Of a stretch of 13,156 nucleotides of DNA, positions 7,111-13,156 are shown in pieces. Position numbers and translations under genes: made by a program. The notes below the pieces were generated by a model, which worked only from the letters and a program-made list of their open reading frames with translations, did not search any database and was not told the origin of the DNA. The DNA comes from an uncultured Prevotella sp. (GTDB lineage: Bacteria > Bacteroidota > Bacteroidia > Bacteroidales > Bacteroidaceae). The DNA lies in the NCBI GenBank assembly GCA_934230685.1, contig CAKQFF010000037.1, positions 1-13,156 of the forward strand, in the 5' to 3' direction. Positions within the stretch are counted from its first letter, which is position 1; the number at the start of each line of letters is the position of its first letter.

Positions 7111-7827
7111 TCAAATGTCGTCCTCGTCCATAAACACGTCATCCTGATAGGTGTTGATGATGTAAGCTTGGTCCTCGCTGCTCAGTTGGCCAAAGGCTTT
7201 GTCCACGTCCTCTGTGGTTATTGTAGCAGGGCGGTGCACCATGTCCGACATCCATACGTCAGCAGCCACAATAAGCAACGCCACGGCGGCAGCTACCGCC
7301 GACAGATATTTTATTATCTTGCTTTTCGCGAAGTGATAGTTCATCTTCACCGCCGACACCGTCGACCCCGTGGCTTTGGCTATCTCGCTATAGTCCATAT
7401 TGTCGTAGTAGCGCATGTTGAAAGCCTGCTGTTGCTTCGTGGGCAGACTGCTGATGGCCTCATGCAGTTTCACAGCCTCAAGGTCGTTGTAGTCGATATA
7501 GTGGTCGGCTGCCACTCTGCCCACTTTGCCCATGTTGTCGTCAATCGGCATATTGTCGTCGTGCCGTCTGCCTACAAGCCTTATGGCTTCATTGGTTGCG
7601 ATGCGGAATATCCAGCTTCGCATGGAGTTGATGTCGCGGCATTGGTCAATCGAGCGGAATATGCGTATGAACGTCTCTTGTGTGGCGTCTTGCGCGTCAT
7701 CGTGGCCCTCAACGATCCTGCGTATGTGCCAATACACTGGTTCCTTGTATTTTGCCAGCAGCATCCGAAACCCCTTCTCCTTGTCGTTGAGTATGGCATT
7801 GAGAATATCTTGCTCGTCTGTTGTCAT
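7111..7827 (-). CDS. ECF-type sigma-70 factor with C-terminal transmembrane tail
   Basis: This 238-residue protein carries a sigma-70 region 2 (about 26-90; HDDAQDATQETFIRIFRSID and SWIFRIATNEAIR are typical core-binding and -10-recognition helices). Region 4 (about 121-171) contains LPTKQQQAFNMRYYDNMDY and the -35-binding helix-turn-helix IAKATGSTVSAVKMNYHFAK. ECF factors usually end here. This one continues into a hydrophobic helix (about 174-193, YLSAVAAAVALLIVAADVWM) and an acidic tail of about 45 residues ending DDVFMDEDDI. It therefore looks membrane-anchored, with the tail outside the cytoplasm, as if a short anti-sigma/sensor piece were fused on. No separate anti-sigma gene is visible. 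It heads the operon with the Spy-like protein and the esterase, its likely targets. The tail's function is unknown. Confidence 0.87.
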   Translation of the reverse strand: MTTDEQDILNAILNDKEKGFRMLLAKYKEPVYWHIRRIVEGHDDAQDATQETFIRIFRSIDQCRDINSMRSWIFRIATNEAIRLVGRRHDDNMPIDDNMGKVGRVAADHYIDYNDLEAVKLHEAISSLPTKQQQAFNMRYYDNMDYSEIAKATGSTVSAVKMNYHFAKSKIIKYLSAVAAAVALLIVAADVWMSDMVHRPATITTEDVDKAFGQLSSEDQAYIINTYQDDVFMDEDDI

Positions 7828-7963
7828 GTCTCTCTATCTATTTTTATTGTTTATTGTCTTACCGCCTTGCCAATAAAGCCCTTTTTAGCGGCGTTACAAT
7901 AATATGACCCCCGAAACGTCTGAAAGTAAAAAGAAAAAAGATAAGAAAATCCCTAAAAAGTAT

Positions 7964-7971
7964 TATCTTTG
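7964..7971 (+). promoter_or_regulatory. Bacteroidetes -7 promoter box for the cytidylyltransferase-kinase gene
   Basis: TATCTTTG matches TAnnTTTG and is followed by GCAAATTATA, 63 nt before the ATG at 8035. No good TTTG was seen 19-21 nt upstream, so only the -7 element is claimed. The 207-bp divergent region 7828-8034 holds nothing else firm; a TGTAAC on the minus strand (7893-7898) is a weak ECF -35 candidate for the sigma gene. Confidence 0.6.
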
Positions 7972-8034
7972 CAAATTATATCACTATAAATTCAGAAAAC
8001 ATTACATTTTGACCCTTAAAGATAGATTATTATA

Positions 8035-9267
8035 ATGAGCAAGAAAGTATTTGTGAGCGGTTGCTACGACCTGCTACATAGCGGACACGTGGAGTTCTTT
8101 CAGCAAGCATCGCAGTATGGCGACCTGTATGTGGGCATTGGCTCCGACGCCACTTACGAGGAATACAAGCACCGCAAACCGATGTTTCCCGAAGAGGAGC
8201 GCCTGTTTATGGTGCAGAACATTAAGGCTGTGAAGCAGGCTTATATAAACCAGGGACATGGAGTGCTCGACTTCATCCCCACGCTCGACATCGTGCATCC
8301 CGACGTGTTTGTGGTGAATGCCGAGGGCGGATCCGACGACAAGCGACGTCTGTGTGAGGAGCGTGGCATAGAATATGTGGAGCTTCAGCGCACGCCGCAC
8401 GCCGGACTTGAGGCCCGCTCGTCGTCGTCGCTCAAGGCGGCGCTTGCCAACAATGCCAACTCCTCGGCGTCGCAGCCGGCTGGCATCCCCACCCGTCTCG
8501 ACCTCGCCGGCACATGGATCGACCAGCCTTACGTCTCGGAGCATCATCCCGGATGGGCCATCACCATTTCGCTTGAGCCTACATTCGAGATTCGCGAGCG
8601 TTGCGGACTCTCCACATCCACTCGCAACATGATCAAGAAGATATGGCCCGTGAAGCTGCCCAAGATGAATCCCGAGATGCTCGCCCGCCTTGTGTTCTGC
8701 TTCGAGAACAGTCCTGAGCGTGAGGACGACCATGTGTCGGGAGCGCAGGACTCTATCGGCATCTGCATCCCCGGACTCTCGCGCCACTACTACGACCATA
8801 ACTTCTGGCCCCTGAAGATAGAGAGCACCAACGACGAGATGACGATGCGCTTCCTTGAGCAGCATCTTGTGATGGTGCCCATCGAGCCGCGCCGTCCCGG
8901 ATGCTCTGTGGTTGAGGGCAAGGACATCAATTCCACTAAGGTGAAGGCTCTTGCCGACGCCGCCGACGCATGCTGGAAGGCTATCCTCGCCCACGACCTT
9001 AAGGGCTTTGCCGCTGCCTATCGTGCCTCGTTTAACGCTCAGGTGGCTATGTTCCTGGGCATGGTAAATCCTGTGGTTCATGGCAAACCGTGTCCTGAGG
9101 CGAGCGTGGAGCCGCTCATAGCCAAGTATGGCAGCATGCCTGGCGTGATGGCATGGAAGATGCCTGGAGCTGGCGGCGGTGGCTATCTGGCGCTTGTGGT
9201 GGAGGATGCGGCGGCCTTCATGGCGGAGCATGAAGAGGCAATAGAGCTGCATATACGAAGATGCTGA
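8035..9267 (+). CDS. Fused cytidylyltransferase-like / GHMP kinase bifunctional protein
   Basis: This 410-residue cytosolic protein joins two domains. Residues 1 to about 135 are a nucleotidyltransferase of the glycerol-3-phosphate cytidylyltransferase-like type: GCYDLLHSGH (9-18) is the HxGH nucleotide site, and ARSSSSLK (127-134) stands where the family has its ISTTxI motif. Residues from about 150 form a GHMP kinase similar to heptose kinase HddA: motif 1 is PTRLDLAGTW (152-161), a degenerate phosphate loop GLSTST is at 191-196, SGAQDSIG is near 235, and the C-terminal motif GAGGGGY is at 378-384. The pair suggests phosphorylation of a sugar or polyol followed by transfer to a nucleotide. 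The kinase half is short, about 260 aa, with little sequence between motif 1 and GLSTST. The substrate is unknown. A -7 box lies upstream. Confidence 0.82.
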   Translation: MSKKVFVSGCYDLLHSGHVEFFQQASQYGDLYVGIGSDATYEEYKHRKPMFPEEERLFMVQNIKAVKQAYINQGHGVLDFIPTLDIVHPDVFVVNAEGGSDDKRRLCEERGIEYVELQRTPHAGLEARSSSSLKAALANNANSSASQPAGIPTRLDLAGTWIDQPYVSEHHPGWAITISLEPTFEIRERCGLSTSTRNMIKKIWPVKLPKMNPEMLARLVFCFENSPEREDDHVSGAQDSIGICIPGLSRHYYDHNFWPLKIESTNDEMTMRFLEQHLVMVPIEPRRPGCSVVEGKDINSTKVKALADAADACWKAILAHDLKGFAAAYRASFNAQVAMFLGMVNPVVHGKPCPEASVEPLIAKYGSMPGVMAWKMPGAGGGGYLALVVEDAAAFMAEHEEAIELHIRRC

Positions 9268-9416
9268 ATGAATGTGGAATGGTCGGCAGAGCCGATGTAG
9301 AATGAGGAATGAAGAATTTTAAATTCAACATTCGAACATTCAACATTCCACATTCGAACACTCAACATTGCGCAACGCGCAACCATTCAACATTCCACAT
9401 TCAACATTCCACATTT
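9268..9416. repeat. Compound heptamer array with two GC-rich hairpins and long imperfect inverted repeat
   Basis: The whole gap between the kinase stop and the nth start is repeat. The left part reads as GAATG-type units (GAATGTGGAATG, 9270-9281); the right part is ATTCAAC/ATTCCAC units with some ATTCGAAC octamers. The left unit pairs perfectly with CATTCCACATTC at 9344-9355 and 9391-9402. Two small hairpins lie inside: TCGGC-AGA-GCCGA (9283-9295) and TTGCGC-AAC-GCGCAA (9368-9382). The segment 9362-9415 equals 11946-11992 except for one extra 7-bp unit. The array ends at the nth start codon. Confidence 0.85.
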
Positions 9417-10061
9417 ATGAAAAAACTCTATGCTCATGTGCTCGACTATTTCCGTCAGCTTCATCCCGAGGTGACCACCGAGTTGGAGTTTGGCTCGGTG
9501 TTTCAGTTGCTCGTTGCTGTGGTGCTTAGCGCTCAATGCACCGACAAGCGGGTCAATCAAGTCACTCCCGAACTGTTTCGCCATTATCCCGACGCCCGTT
9601 CCATGGCGCTTGCCGACGAGGCTGAGGTCTACGAGTATGTCAAGAGCGTGAGCTATCCCAATGCCAAGGCCCGCCATCTTGTGCAGCTGTCGCAGATGCT
9701 TGTGAGCGATTATGGCGGCGAGGTGCCAAGCGATTTCGACAGTCTGCTGCGCTTGCCGGGAGTGGGACGCAAGACGGCCAACGTGATGCAGGCGGTTGCC
9801 TTCGGACAGTCGGCCATGCCCGTCGACACTCATGTCTATCGGGTGAGCCATCGTCTGGGACTCGTGCCCAAGTCTGCCGACACCCCGTTGAAGGTGGAGA
9901 AGGAGCTCGTGAAGCACATACCCGCCTCCGACCTTGCCCGCGCCCACCACTGGCTCCTGCTCCACGGCAGATATGTGTGCACATCGCGCAAGCCACATTG
10001 CGATAAGTGCGCACTTGCTGACGTTTGCCCAAAGCGCATTGAAGGCTCAAAACTAACTTGA
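9417..10061 (+). CDS. nth: Endonuclease III (DNA glycosylase/AP lyase)
   Basis: This 214-residue base-excision repair enzyme removes oxidised pyrimidines and cleaves abasic sites. The helix-hairpin-helix LPGVGRKTANVM carries the lyase Lys119, and catalytic Asp137 lies in MPVDTHVYRVSHRL. A C-terminal 4Fe-4S cluster is complete: Cys188, 195, 198 and 204 with the family spacing C-x6-C-x2-C-x5-C. The length is normal for bacterial Nth. I chose the ATG at 9417 because MKKLYAHVLDYF aligns with the usual family start; the open frame continues upstream only through low-complexity repeat. The repeat abuts the start codon, so the leader has no Shine-Dalgarno motif. ComEC follows after 9 nt, suggesting co-transcription. 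Confidence 0.95.
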   Translation: MKKLYAHVLDYFRQLHPEVTTELEFGSVFQLLVAVVLSAQCTDKRVNQVTPELFRHYPDARSMALADEAEVYEYVKSVSYPNAKARHLVQLSQMLVSDYGGEVPSDFDSLLRLPGVGRKTANVMQAVAFGQSAMPVDTHVYRVSHRLGLVPKSADTPLKVEKELVKHIPASDLARAHHWLLLHGRYVCTSRKPHCDKCALADVCPKRIEGSKLT

Positions 10062-10070
10062 TTCACTACT

Positions 10071-11906
10071 ATGACCGACCTTCTTCCGCTACAGCAAAAT
10101 CCCATGCTGCGCGTTGCCGTGATGCTGTCTATTGGCATAGCTCTCGGCGATGCGCTTGGCGGCTATGTGCCGTCGTGGATATGGATGATAGTGATGGCGG
10201 TGGCGGTGACAGTGCTGTCGATATGGCAAGCCAGAGGCGACAATCCCGTGGCACAGTCCGTTGCCCTGCTTATGGCAATTGCCATAGGCGGAGCGTGGCG
10301 GATGAGTTGCAGCAACGATGGCCTTAGGGTGGAATATGCTGATAGAGTGGAGACGTTTAAGGCTGTAATAGCAGCTGTCCCCATTGCTGATACTACAGAA
10401 AAAACTGCTGAAATCAAGGGAAAAAACTCTGAAATCAAGAGATTTTCTGCTGAAATCAAGAAAAAAAACTCTGAAATCAAAGAGAATTCTGCTGAAATCA
10501 AGGAAAAAAACTCTGAAAACAAAGAAAATTCTGCCGAAATCAAAGAGAAAAAAGCCAAACTTTCCCCTCGCTTGCGCTATGAAATCATCGTAGCCGACGG
10601 CCGATTTGCTGGGCATAAGGTTTATGCTTATCTGTCGGCATCATCCAACAGGGAAAAAACGAACGGGGAAAAAGCTTGTTCACAATATAACAGACCGTTG
10701 TCGATTGGCGACGGAATAATAATCACGTCCCGACTTCTTCCCCCTTTCTATACTGGCAAAACAAAAATCAATTCTACAGACAAATCCTATTCCACAGGCA
10801 AATCCTATTCTACAGACAAATCCAATCCCACAACCAAATCCGACACCGCCTCCTCCCCCTACTCTAATTTTGATTATAATCGTTGGCTTCGTGTCCACGG
10901 CATTGTTGCCCGTTGTTATGTAGCTCCATGCGATTGGCATATTGCTAATGTCAGTCTTCACCGCCTGTCGGGCTTGCAGCGTCTGTCGATACGCCTCTCA
11001 GCATTCCGCGAGCGGTTGTTGACAAAAATCCGCGCCACAGGAATGTCAGCCGATGTCTATTCCATAGTCTCAGCCATGGCTTTTGGCGACAAGCGCAGCC
11101 TGTCCTCCCATCAGCGCGAGTCGTATTCCGTGGCAGGAGCCTCACATGTGCTTGCTCTTTCGGGCATGCACCTCAGCGTGGTGTATATGTTGCTGCTCAT
11201 GCTTCTATCGCGCGGCAAGCGCCACACCTACATGCAGACGGCGGTGTTGTTGGCAGTATGGGCTTATGTGTTGATGGTGGGCATGCCGTTGAGTGTGGTT
11301 CGCTCTGCCCTCATGTGTACGGTGTTCTCGATAACGTTCATGTTCAGCCGCATCGGTCAATCGCTCAACACGCTTGGCCTGTCGGCTGTGCTGATACTCA
11401 TGCTAAGTCCGCAGAGTCTTTGGGATGTTGGCTTTCAGCTGTCGTTCACGGCCGTGCTTGGCATACTGCTTTTCAGCGGTCGTATAAGTGGCATTATCTC
11501 AGCAGAACGTCTTCAGCGACATCGTGCAATGAAGTGGTGTTGGGCGATGTTCGCTGTGTCCTTGTCAGCACAGATTCTTGTCTTTCCGCTCGTGCTCCAC
11601 TATTTCGGCCGTTTCTCCTGCTATTTCCTTCTTGCCAACTTCGTGGCCATCCCCCTTGCCACAGCCATAGTGTATAGTGTGGTGTTAATGTGCCTGTTGC
11701 TCGCCGTGCCGTTCTTGGGCAGCATAGCAATAGAGTTGGTGGATGCCGAAGTGCGTCTGCTCAACTTCCTTCTTGAGGGCATAGCCTCTCTGCCCGGAGC
11801 CAGCATCGACAACGCCTACATCAGCATCCCCCAACTCTTCCTAATCTACGTCCTTATCATCCTTGTAGAACGTCTCCTTGTGTTTCTGTTTAAGTATAAG
11901 AATTAG
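10071..11906 (+). CDS. ComEC/Rec2 family DNA-uptake channel protein
   Basis: This 611-residue inner-membrane protein resembles ComEC/Rec2, the channel that passes single-stranded DNA into the cytoplasm during natural transformation. Residues 13-75 hold N-terminal membrane helices, about 85-290 form the soluble DUF4131/OB-like region, and about 320-605 form the Competence domain. The hallmark segment (338-366) includes FGDKRSLSS, AGASHVLALSGMHLS and, further on, GFQLSFTAVLGI (454-465). The protein ends after the membrane domain; the metallo-beta-lactamase-like domain of Bacillus ComEC is absent. Two in-frame tandem repeats interrupt the soluble region: seven heptapeptides (113-161) and four hexapeptides (234-257). 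The frame is intact across both. It starts 9 nt after nth. Competence is not proven by this gene alone. Confidence 0.9.
   Translation: MTDLLPLQQNPMLRVAVMLSIGIALGDALGGYVPSWIWMIVMAVAVTVLSIWQARGDNPVAQSVALLMAIAIGGAWRMSCSNDGLRVEYADRVETFKAVIAAVPIADTTEKTAEIKGKNSEIKRFSAEIKKKNSEIKENSAEIKEKNSENKENSAEIKEKKAKLSPRLRYEIIVADGRFAGHKVYAYLSASSNREKTNGEKACSQYNRPLSIGDGIIITSRLLPPFYTGKTKINSTDKSYSTGKSYSTDKSNPTTKSDTASSPYSNFDYNRWLRVHGIVARCYVAPCDWHIANVSLHRLSGLQRLSIRLSAFRERLLTKIRATGMSADVYSIVSAMAFGDKRSLSSHQRESYSVAGASHVLALSGMHLSVVYMLLLMLLSRGKRHTYMQTAVLLAVWAYVLMVGMPLSVVRSALMCTVFSITFMFSRIGQSLNTLGLSAVLILMLSPQSLWDVGFQLSFTAVLGILLFSGRISGIISAERLQRHRAMKWCWAMFAVSLSAQILVFPLVLHYFGRFSCYFLLANFVAIPLATAIVYSVVLMCLLLAVPFLGSIAIELVDAEVRLLNFLLEGIASLPGASIDNAYISIPQLFLIYVLIILVERLLVFLFKYKN
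10407..10553 (+). repeat. 21-bp minisatellite inside comEC (seven units)
   Basis: Seven imperfect 21-bp units encode the heptapeptides AEIKGKN, SEIKRFS, AEIKKKN, SEIKENS, AEIKEKN, SENKENS and AEIKEKK. Units alternate A/S at position 1, so the higher-order period is 42 bp. The stretch is far more A-rich than the flanking gene. The peptide is charged and predicted helical, with a seven-residue period like a coiled coil. Unit length is a multiple of three, so unit gain or loss keeps the frame. Confidence 0.92.
10770..10841 (+). repeat. 18-bp minisatellite inside comEC (four units)
   Basis: Four 18-bp units encode NSTDKS, YSTGKS, YSTDKS and NPTTKS (residues 234-257). The region is Ser/Thr/Lys-rich and probably disordered, near the end of the soluble domain. 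It is distinct in sequence and period from the 21-bp repeat about 216 bp upstream, and it also preserves the reading frame. Confidence 0.9.
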
Positions 11907-11907
11907 T

Positions 11908-11993
11908 ATTGAACATTGAACACTCAACATTCAAACATTGAACATTCAACATTGCGCAACGCGCAACCATTCCACATTCAACATTCCACATTC
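11908..11993. repeat. Heptamer array (ATTGAAC/ATTCAAC/ATTCCAC) with GC-rich hairpin
   Basis: The array fills the gap between the convergent comEC and esterase-family stop codons. Units ATTGAAC, ACTCAAC, ATTCAAAC and ATTCAAC lead to the hairpin TTGCGC-AAC-GCGCAA (11952-11966), then ATTCCAC, ATTCAAC, ATTCCAC. The part 11946-11992 matches 9362-9415 apart from one missing 7-bp unit. No T-run follows the hairpin on either strand, so a classical terminator is not supported. Confidence 0.87.
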
Positions 11994-13156
11994 TTAAATC
12001 TCTCCTCTGAACGTCGACATCGGCAATCCCTCACCATTCACCATATTGGCTCTTGTGAACGGTTGCCAAGCATATCTTACGAAGCGAGGCTTCTTCAGCT
12101 TCTCTGATGTCAGTCTGACCTTGTTGCCCTCGATCTTCACGTCGGCAGGATAGTAGATGCCCTCCTCCTCGGCAATCTCGAAGCAGGCAGGCGCCTTGCC
12201 GTCGGAAGTGCGCAAGCCGTCGGCATAGTCGAAGCTCACCACCAGAGCGTTGCCCTCGCTCACCACCTTATTATATATAGGACCCGAAGGCACCACCGCC
12301 AAGCCGTAAGTCTTGTTCAAAGCCCATCTGCCCAGACGTTCGCCCACGGGTTGCTTGCGTCGTGGATGCACGTCGAGCGAGTCGCCGCAATCGGTTGTCA
12401 CAGCCATGCCCGTGTTCTTGATTTCCTTCATCAGTTGCAGCTGACTGTCGCGGAACCAAGGCCACGACGGGCGGTTGAGGCTCGACAGCTGCACGAAGTA
12501 GAACGGCATGTCGGCATTGCTCCAGTTCTCGCGCCAGCTCTCCACCAGCAGCTTGAACAGTTCGGCATGGGCATCCTTGTTGTGTGCGTTCGACTCACCC
12601 TGATACCACACCACTCCCTTGATACCATACTTCTGCAAAGGCCGTATGCCACTCTCATACAGGTAGCAAGGCTCATAGGGATGTCTGCCGAGCTTGGTGG
12701 AGTCGTTGGTGAGGTTCTTGGCCGCACGTCCGCGCACCCAGTCCTGTATGAAGTCATTACCGAGCCAGTTTCTCAGTATTGCGGGGAACTTGGTCTCCAA
12801 TGTATTGCGGTCGATCCACGACTCCGTGGGCGCGCCACCGATGGCGTTGCAGATTAGTCCCACAGGCACGCGCAGCGAGTCGCGCAGCATTTTGCCGTAG
12901 TAGTAGCCTATGGCCGAGAACCATTTGGCGTTGTCGGGCGTAGTGGGTTGCCAAGTCGTGGGCTTGAAGTATTGCAGATGGTTGAGCGAGTCGAGGCACG
13001 AAGCCTTCCACGCCACGTTCTGCGTCTCCCATCGTCCCTTCATGTCATACAGGCGCAGCTGTGGGTCGTCGGCCTTCTCGATGTCGCGCTTGTAGCTCTC
13101 TGCCTGGCACAGCATGAACGCCATGTTCGACTGGCCCGAGCACAGCCACACCTCGC
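11994..13156 (-). CDS. Sialate O-acetylesterase-family (SASA) hydrolase, partial at right edge
   Basis: The frame runs off the window edge (GEVWLCSGQSNM is open to 13156), so the N-terminus, likely 100 or more residues with a signal peptide, is missing. About 387 residues are present. Family blocks seen are CSGQSNM with the nucleophile Ser (codon 13128-13130), GGAPTESW, VVWYQGESNA with a conserved Glu, and DVHPRRKQPVGERL with the catalytic His. These define the SGNH-like SASA/CE6 family, which removes acetyl groups from sialic acids or from plant polysaccharides such as xylan. The C-terminal 90 residues form a beta-rich domain. Most relatives are periplasmic or extracellular. The gene is convergent with comEC, separated by a heptamer array. 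Which acetylated glycan it uses cannot be read here. Confidence 0.88.
   Translation of the reverse strand, partial: EVWLCSGQSNMAFMLCQAESYKRDIEKADDPQLRLYDMKGRWETQNVAWKASCLDSLNHLQYFKPTTWQPTTPDNAKWFSAIGYYYGKMLRDSLRVPVGLICNAIGGAPTESWIDRNTLETKFPAILRNWLGNDFIQDWVRGRAAKNLTNDSTKLGRHPYEPCYLYESGIRPLQKYGIKGVVWYQGESNAHNKDAHAELFKLLVESWRENWSNADMPFYFVQLSSLNRPSWPWFRDSQLQLMKEIKNTGMAVTTDCGDSLDVHPRRKQPVGERLGRWALNKTYGLAVVPSGPIYNKVVSEGNALVVSFDYADGLRTSDGKAPACFEIAEEEGIYYPADVKIEGNKVRLTSEKLKKPRFVRYAWQPFTRANMVNGEGLPMSTFRGEI

Noticed and set aside
7893..7898. TGTAAC on the minus strand upstream of the sigma gene as an ECF autoregulatory -35 element
   Set aside because: The position is plausible (66 nt before the ATG), but no convincing -10 partner at a suitable distance was found, so it is not listed as a promoter.
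7904..8035. Small plus-strand ORF (about 43 codons) beginning MTPETSESKKKK upstream of the cytidylyltransferase-kinase gene
   Set aside because: It contains the -7 promoter box, is A/T-driven low complexity and shows no domain or start signal; it is most likely chance.
9368..9382. Hairpin TTGCGC-AAC-GCGCAA (also at 11952-11966) as a Rho-independent terminator
   Set aside because: The stem is only 6 bp and no T-run follows on either strand; it fits better as the core of the heptamer repeat family.
9309..9416. N-terminal extension of endonuclease III
   Set aside because: The extra 36 residues are translated heptamer repeat; family alignment supports the start at 9417.
10163..10616. Minus-strand open frames opposite the comEC repeat, rich in FSLISAEF-type repeats
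   Set aside because: They are the mirror image of the 21-bp minisatellite inside a well-supported plus-strand gene.
1964..11993. CRISPR array interpretation of the intergenic repeats
   Set aside because: Units are 7 bp and contiguous, with no unique spacers and no cas genes.

Overview
The window looks like ordinary chromosome of a Bacteroidales bacterium, most likely Prevotella or a close relative. Three things support this: Bacteroidetes-type -7 boxes (TAnnTTTG) upstream of several genes, A/T-rich leaders without Shine-Dalgarno motifs, and the gene content. That content includes a short DXS paralogue, an ECF sigma factor paired with a Spy-like protein, a ComEC without a C-terminal hydrolase domain, and a SASA-type esterase. 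No rRNA, tRNA, CRISPR array, transposase or phage gene was seen.

Layout. (1) 139-3585, plus strand: a promoter, then a ThDP-dependent DXS-like synthase, a class I SAM methyltransferase and a short-chain dehydrogenase, with gaps of 44 and 47 nt. (2) 3513-5639, minus strand: a MATE transporter, whose 3' end overlaps the SDR gene tail to tail by 73 nt, and a GNAT acetyltransferase with its own promoter. (3) 5706-7827, minus strand: an apparent operon of an ECF sigma factor with a C-terminal membrane segment, a secreted Spy/CpxP-like protein and a secreted alpha/beta-hydrolase esterase. (4) 8035-11906, plus strand: a cytidylyltransferase-GHMP kinase fusion, endonuclease III (nth) and ComEC. (5) 11994 to the right edge, minus strand: the C-terminal part of a sialate O-acetylesterase-family protein.

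The most unusual signal is non-coding. Four intergenic gaps (1964-2012, 5045-5115, 9268-9416, 11908-11993) are filled by tandem heptamers of the ATTCAAC/ATTCAAA type. Three of them also hold a small GC-rich hairpin whose stem sequence changes while pairing is kept. Each array starts at or over a stop codon, and none lies at a recognised promoter. Two nearly identical arrays bracket nth-comEC and differ by one 7-bp unit.

Within genes, the main oddities are: the DXS paralogue has lost the residues that bind the glyceraldehyde-3-phosphate phosphate; ComEC carries two in-frame minisatellites (21-bp and 18-bp units) in its N-terminal soluble region; the sigma factor continues into a transmembrane helix and an acidic tail; and the GHMP kinase half of the fusion is shortened. 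I infer, but cannot prove, that the synthase, methyltransferase and SDR form a small pathway of unknown product. No gap exceeds 300 bases. The gene-free stretches 1-188 and 7828-8034 hold only the promoter elements listed.
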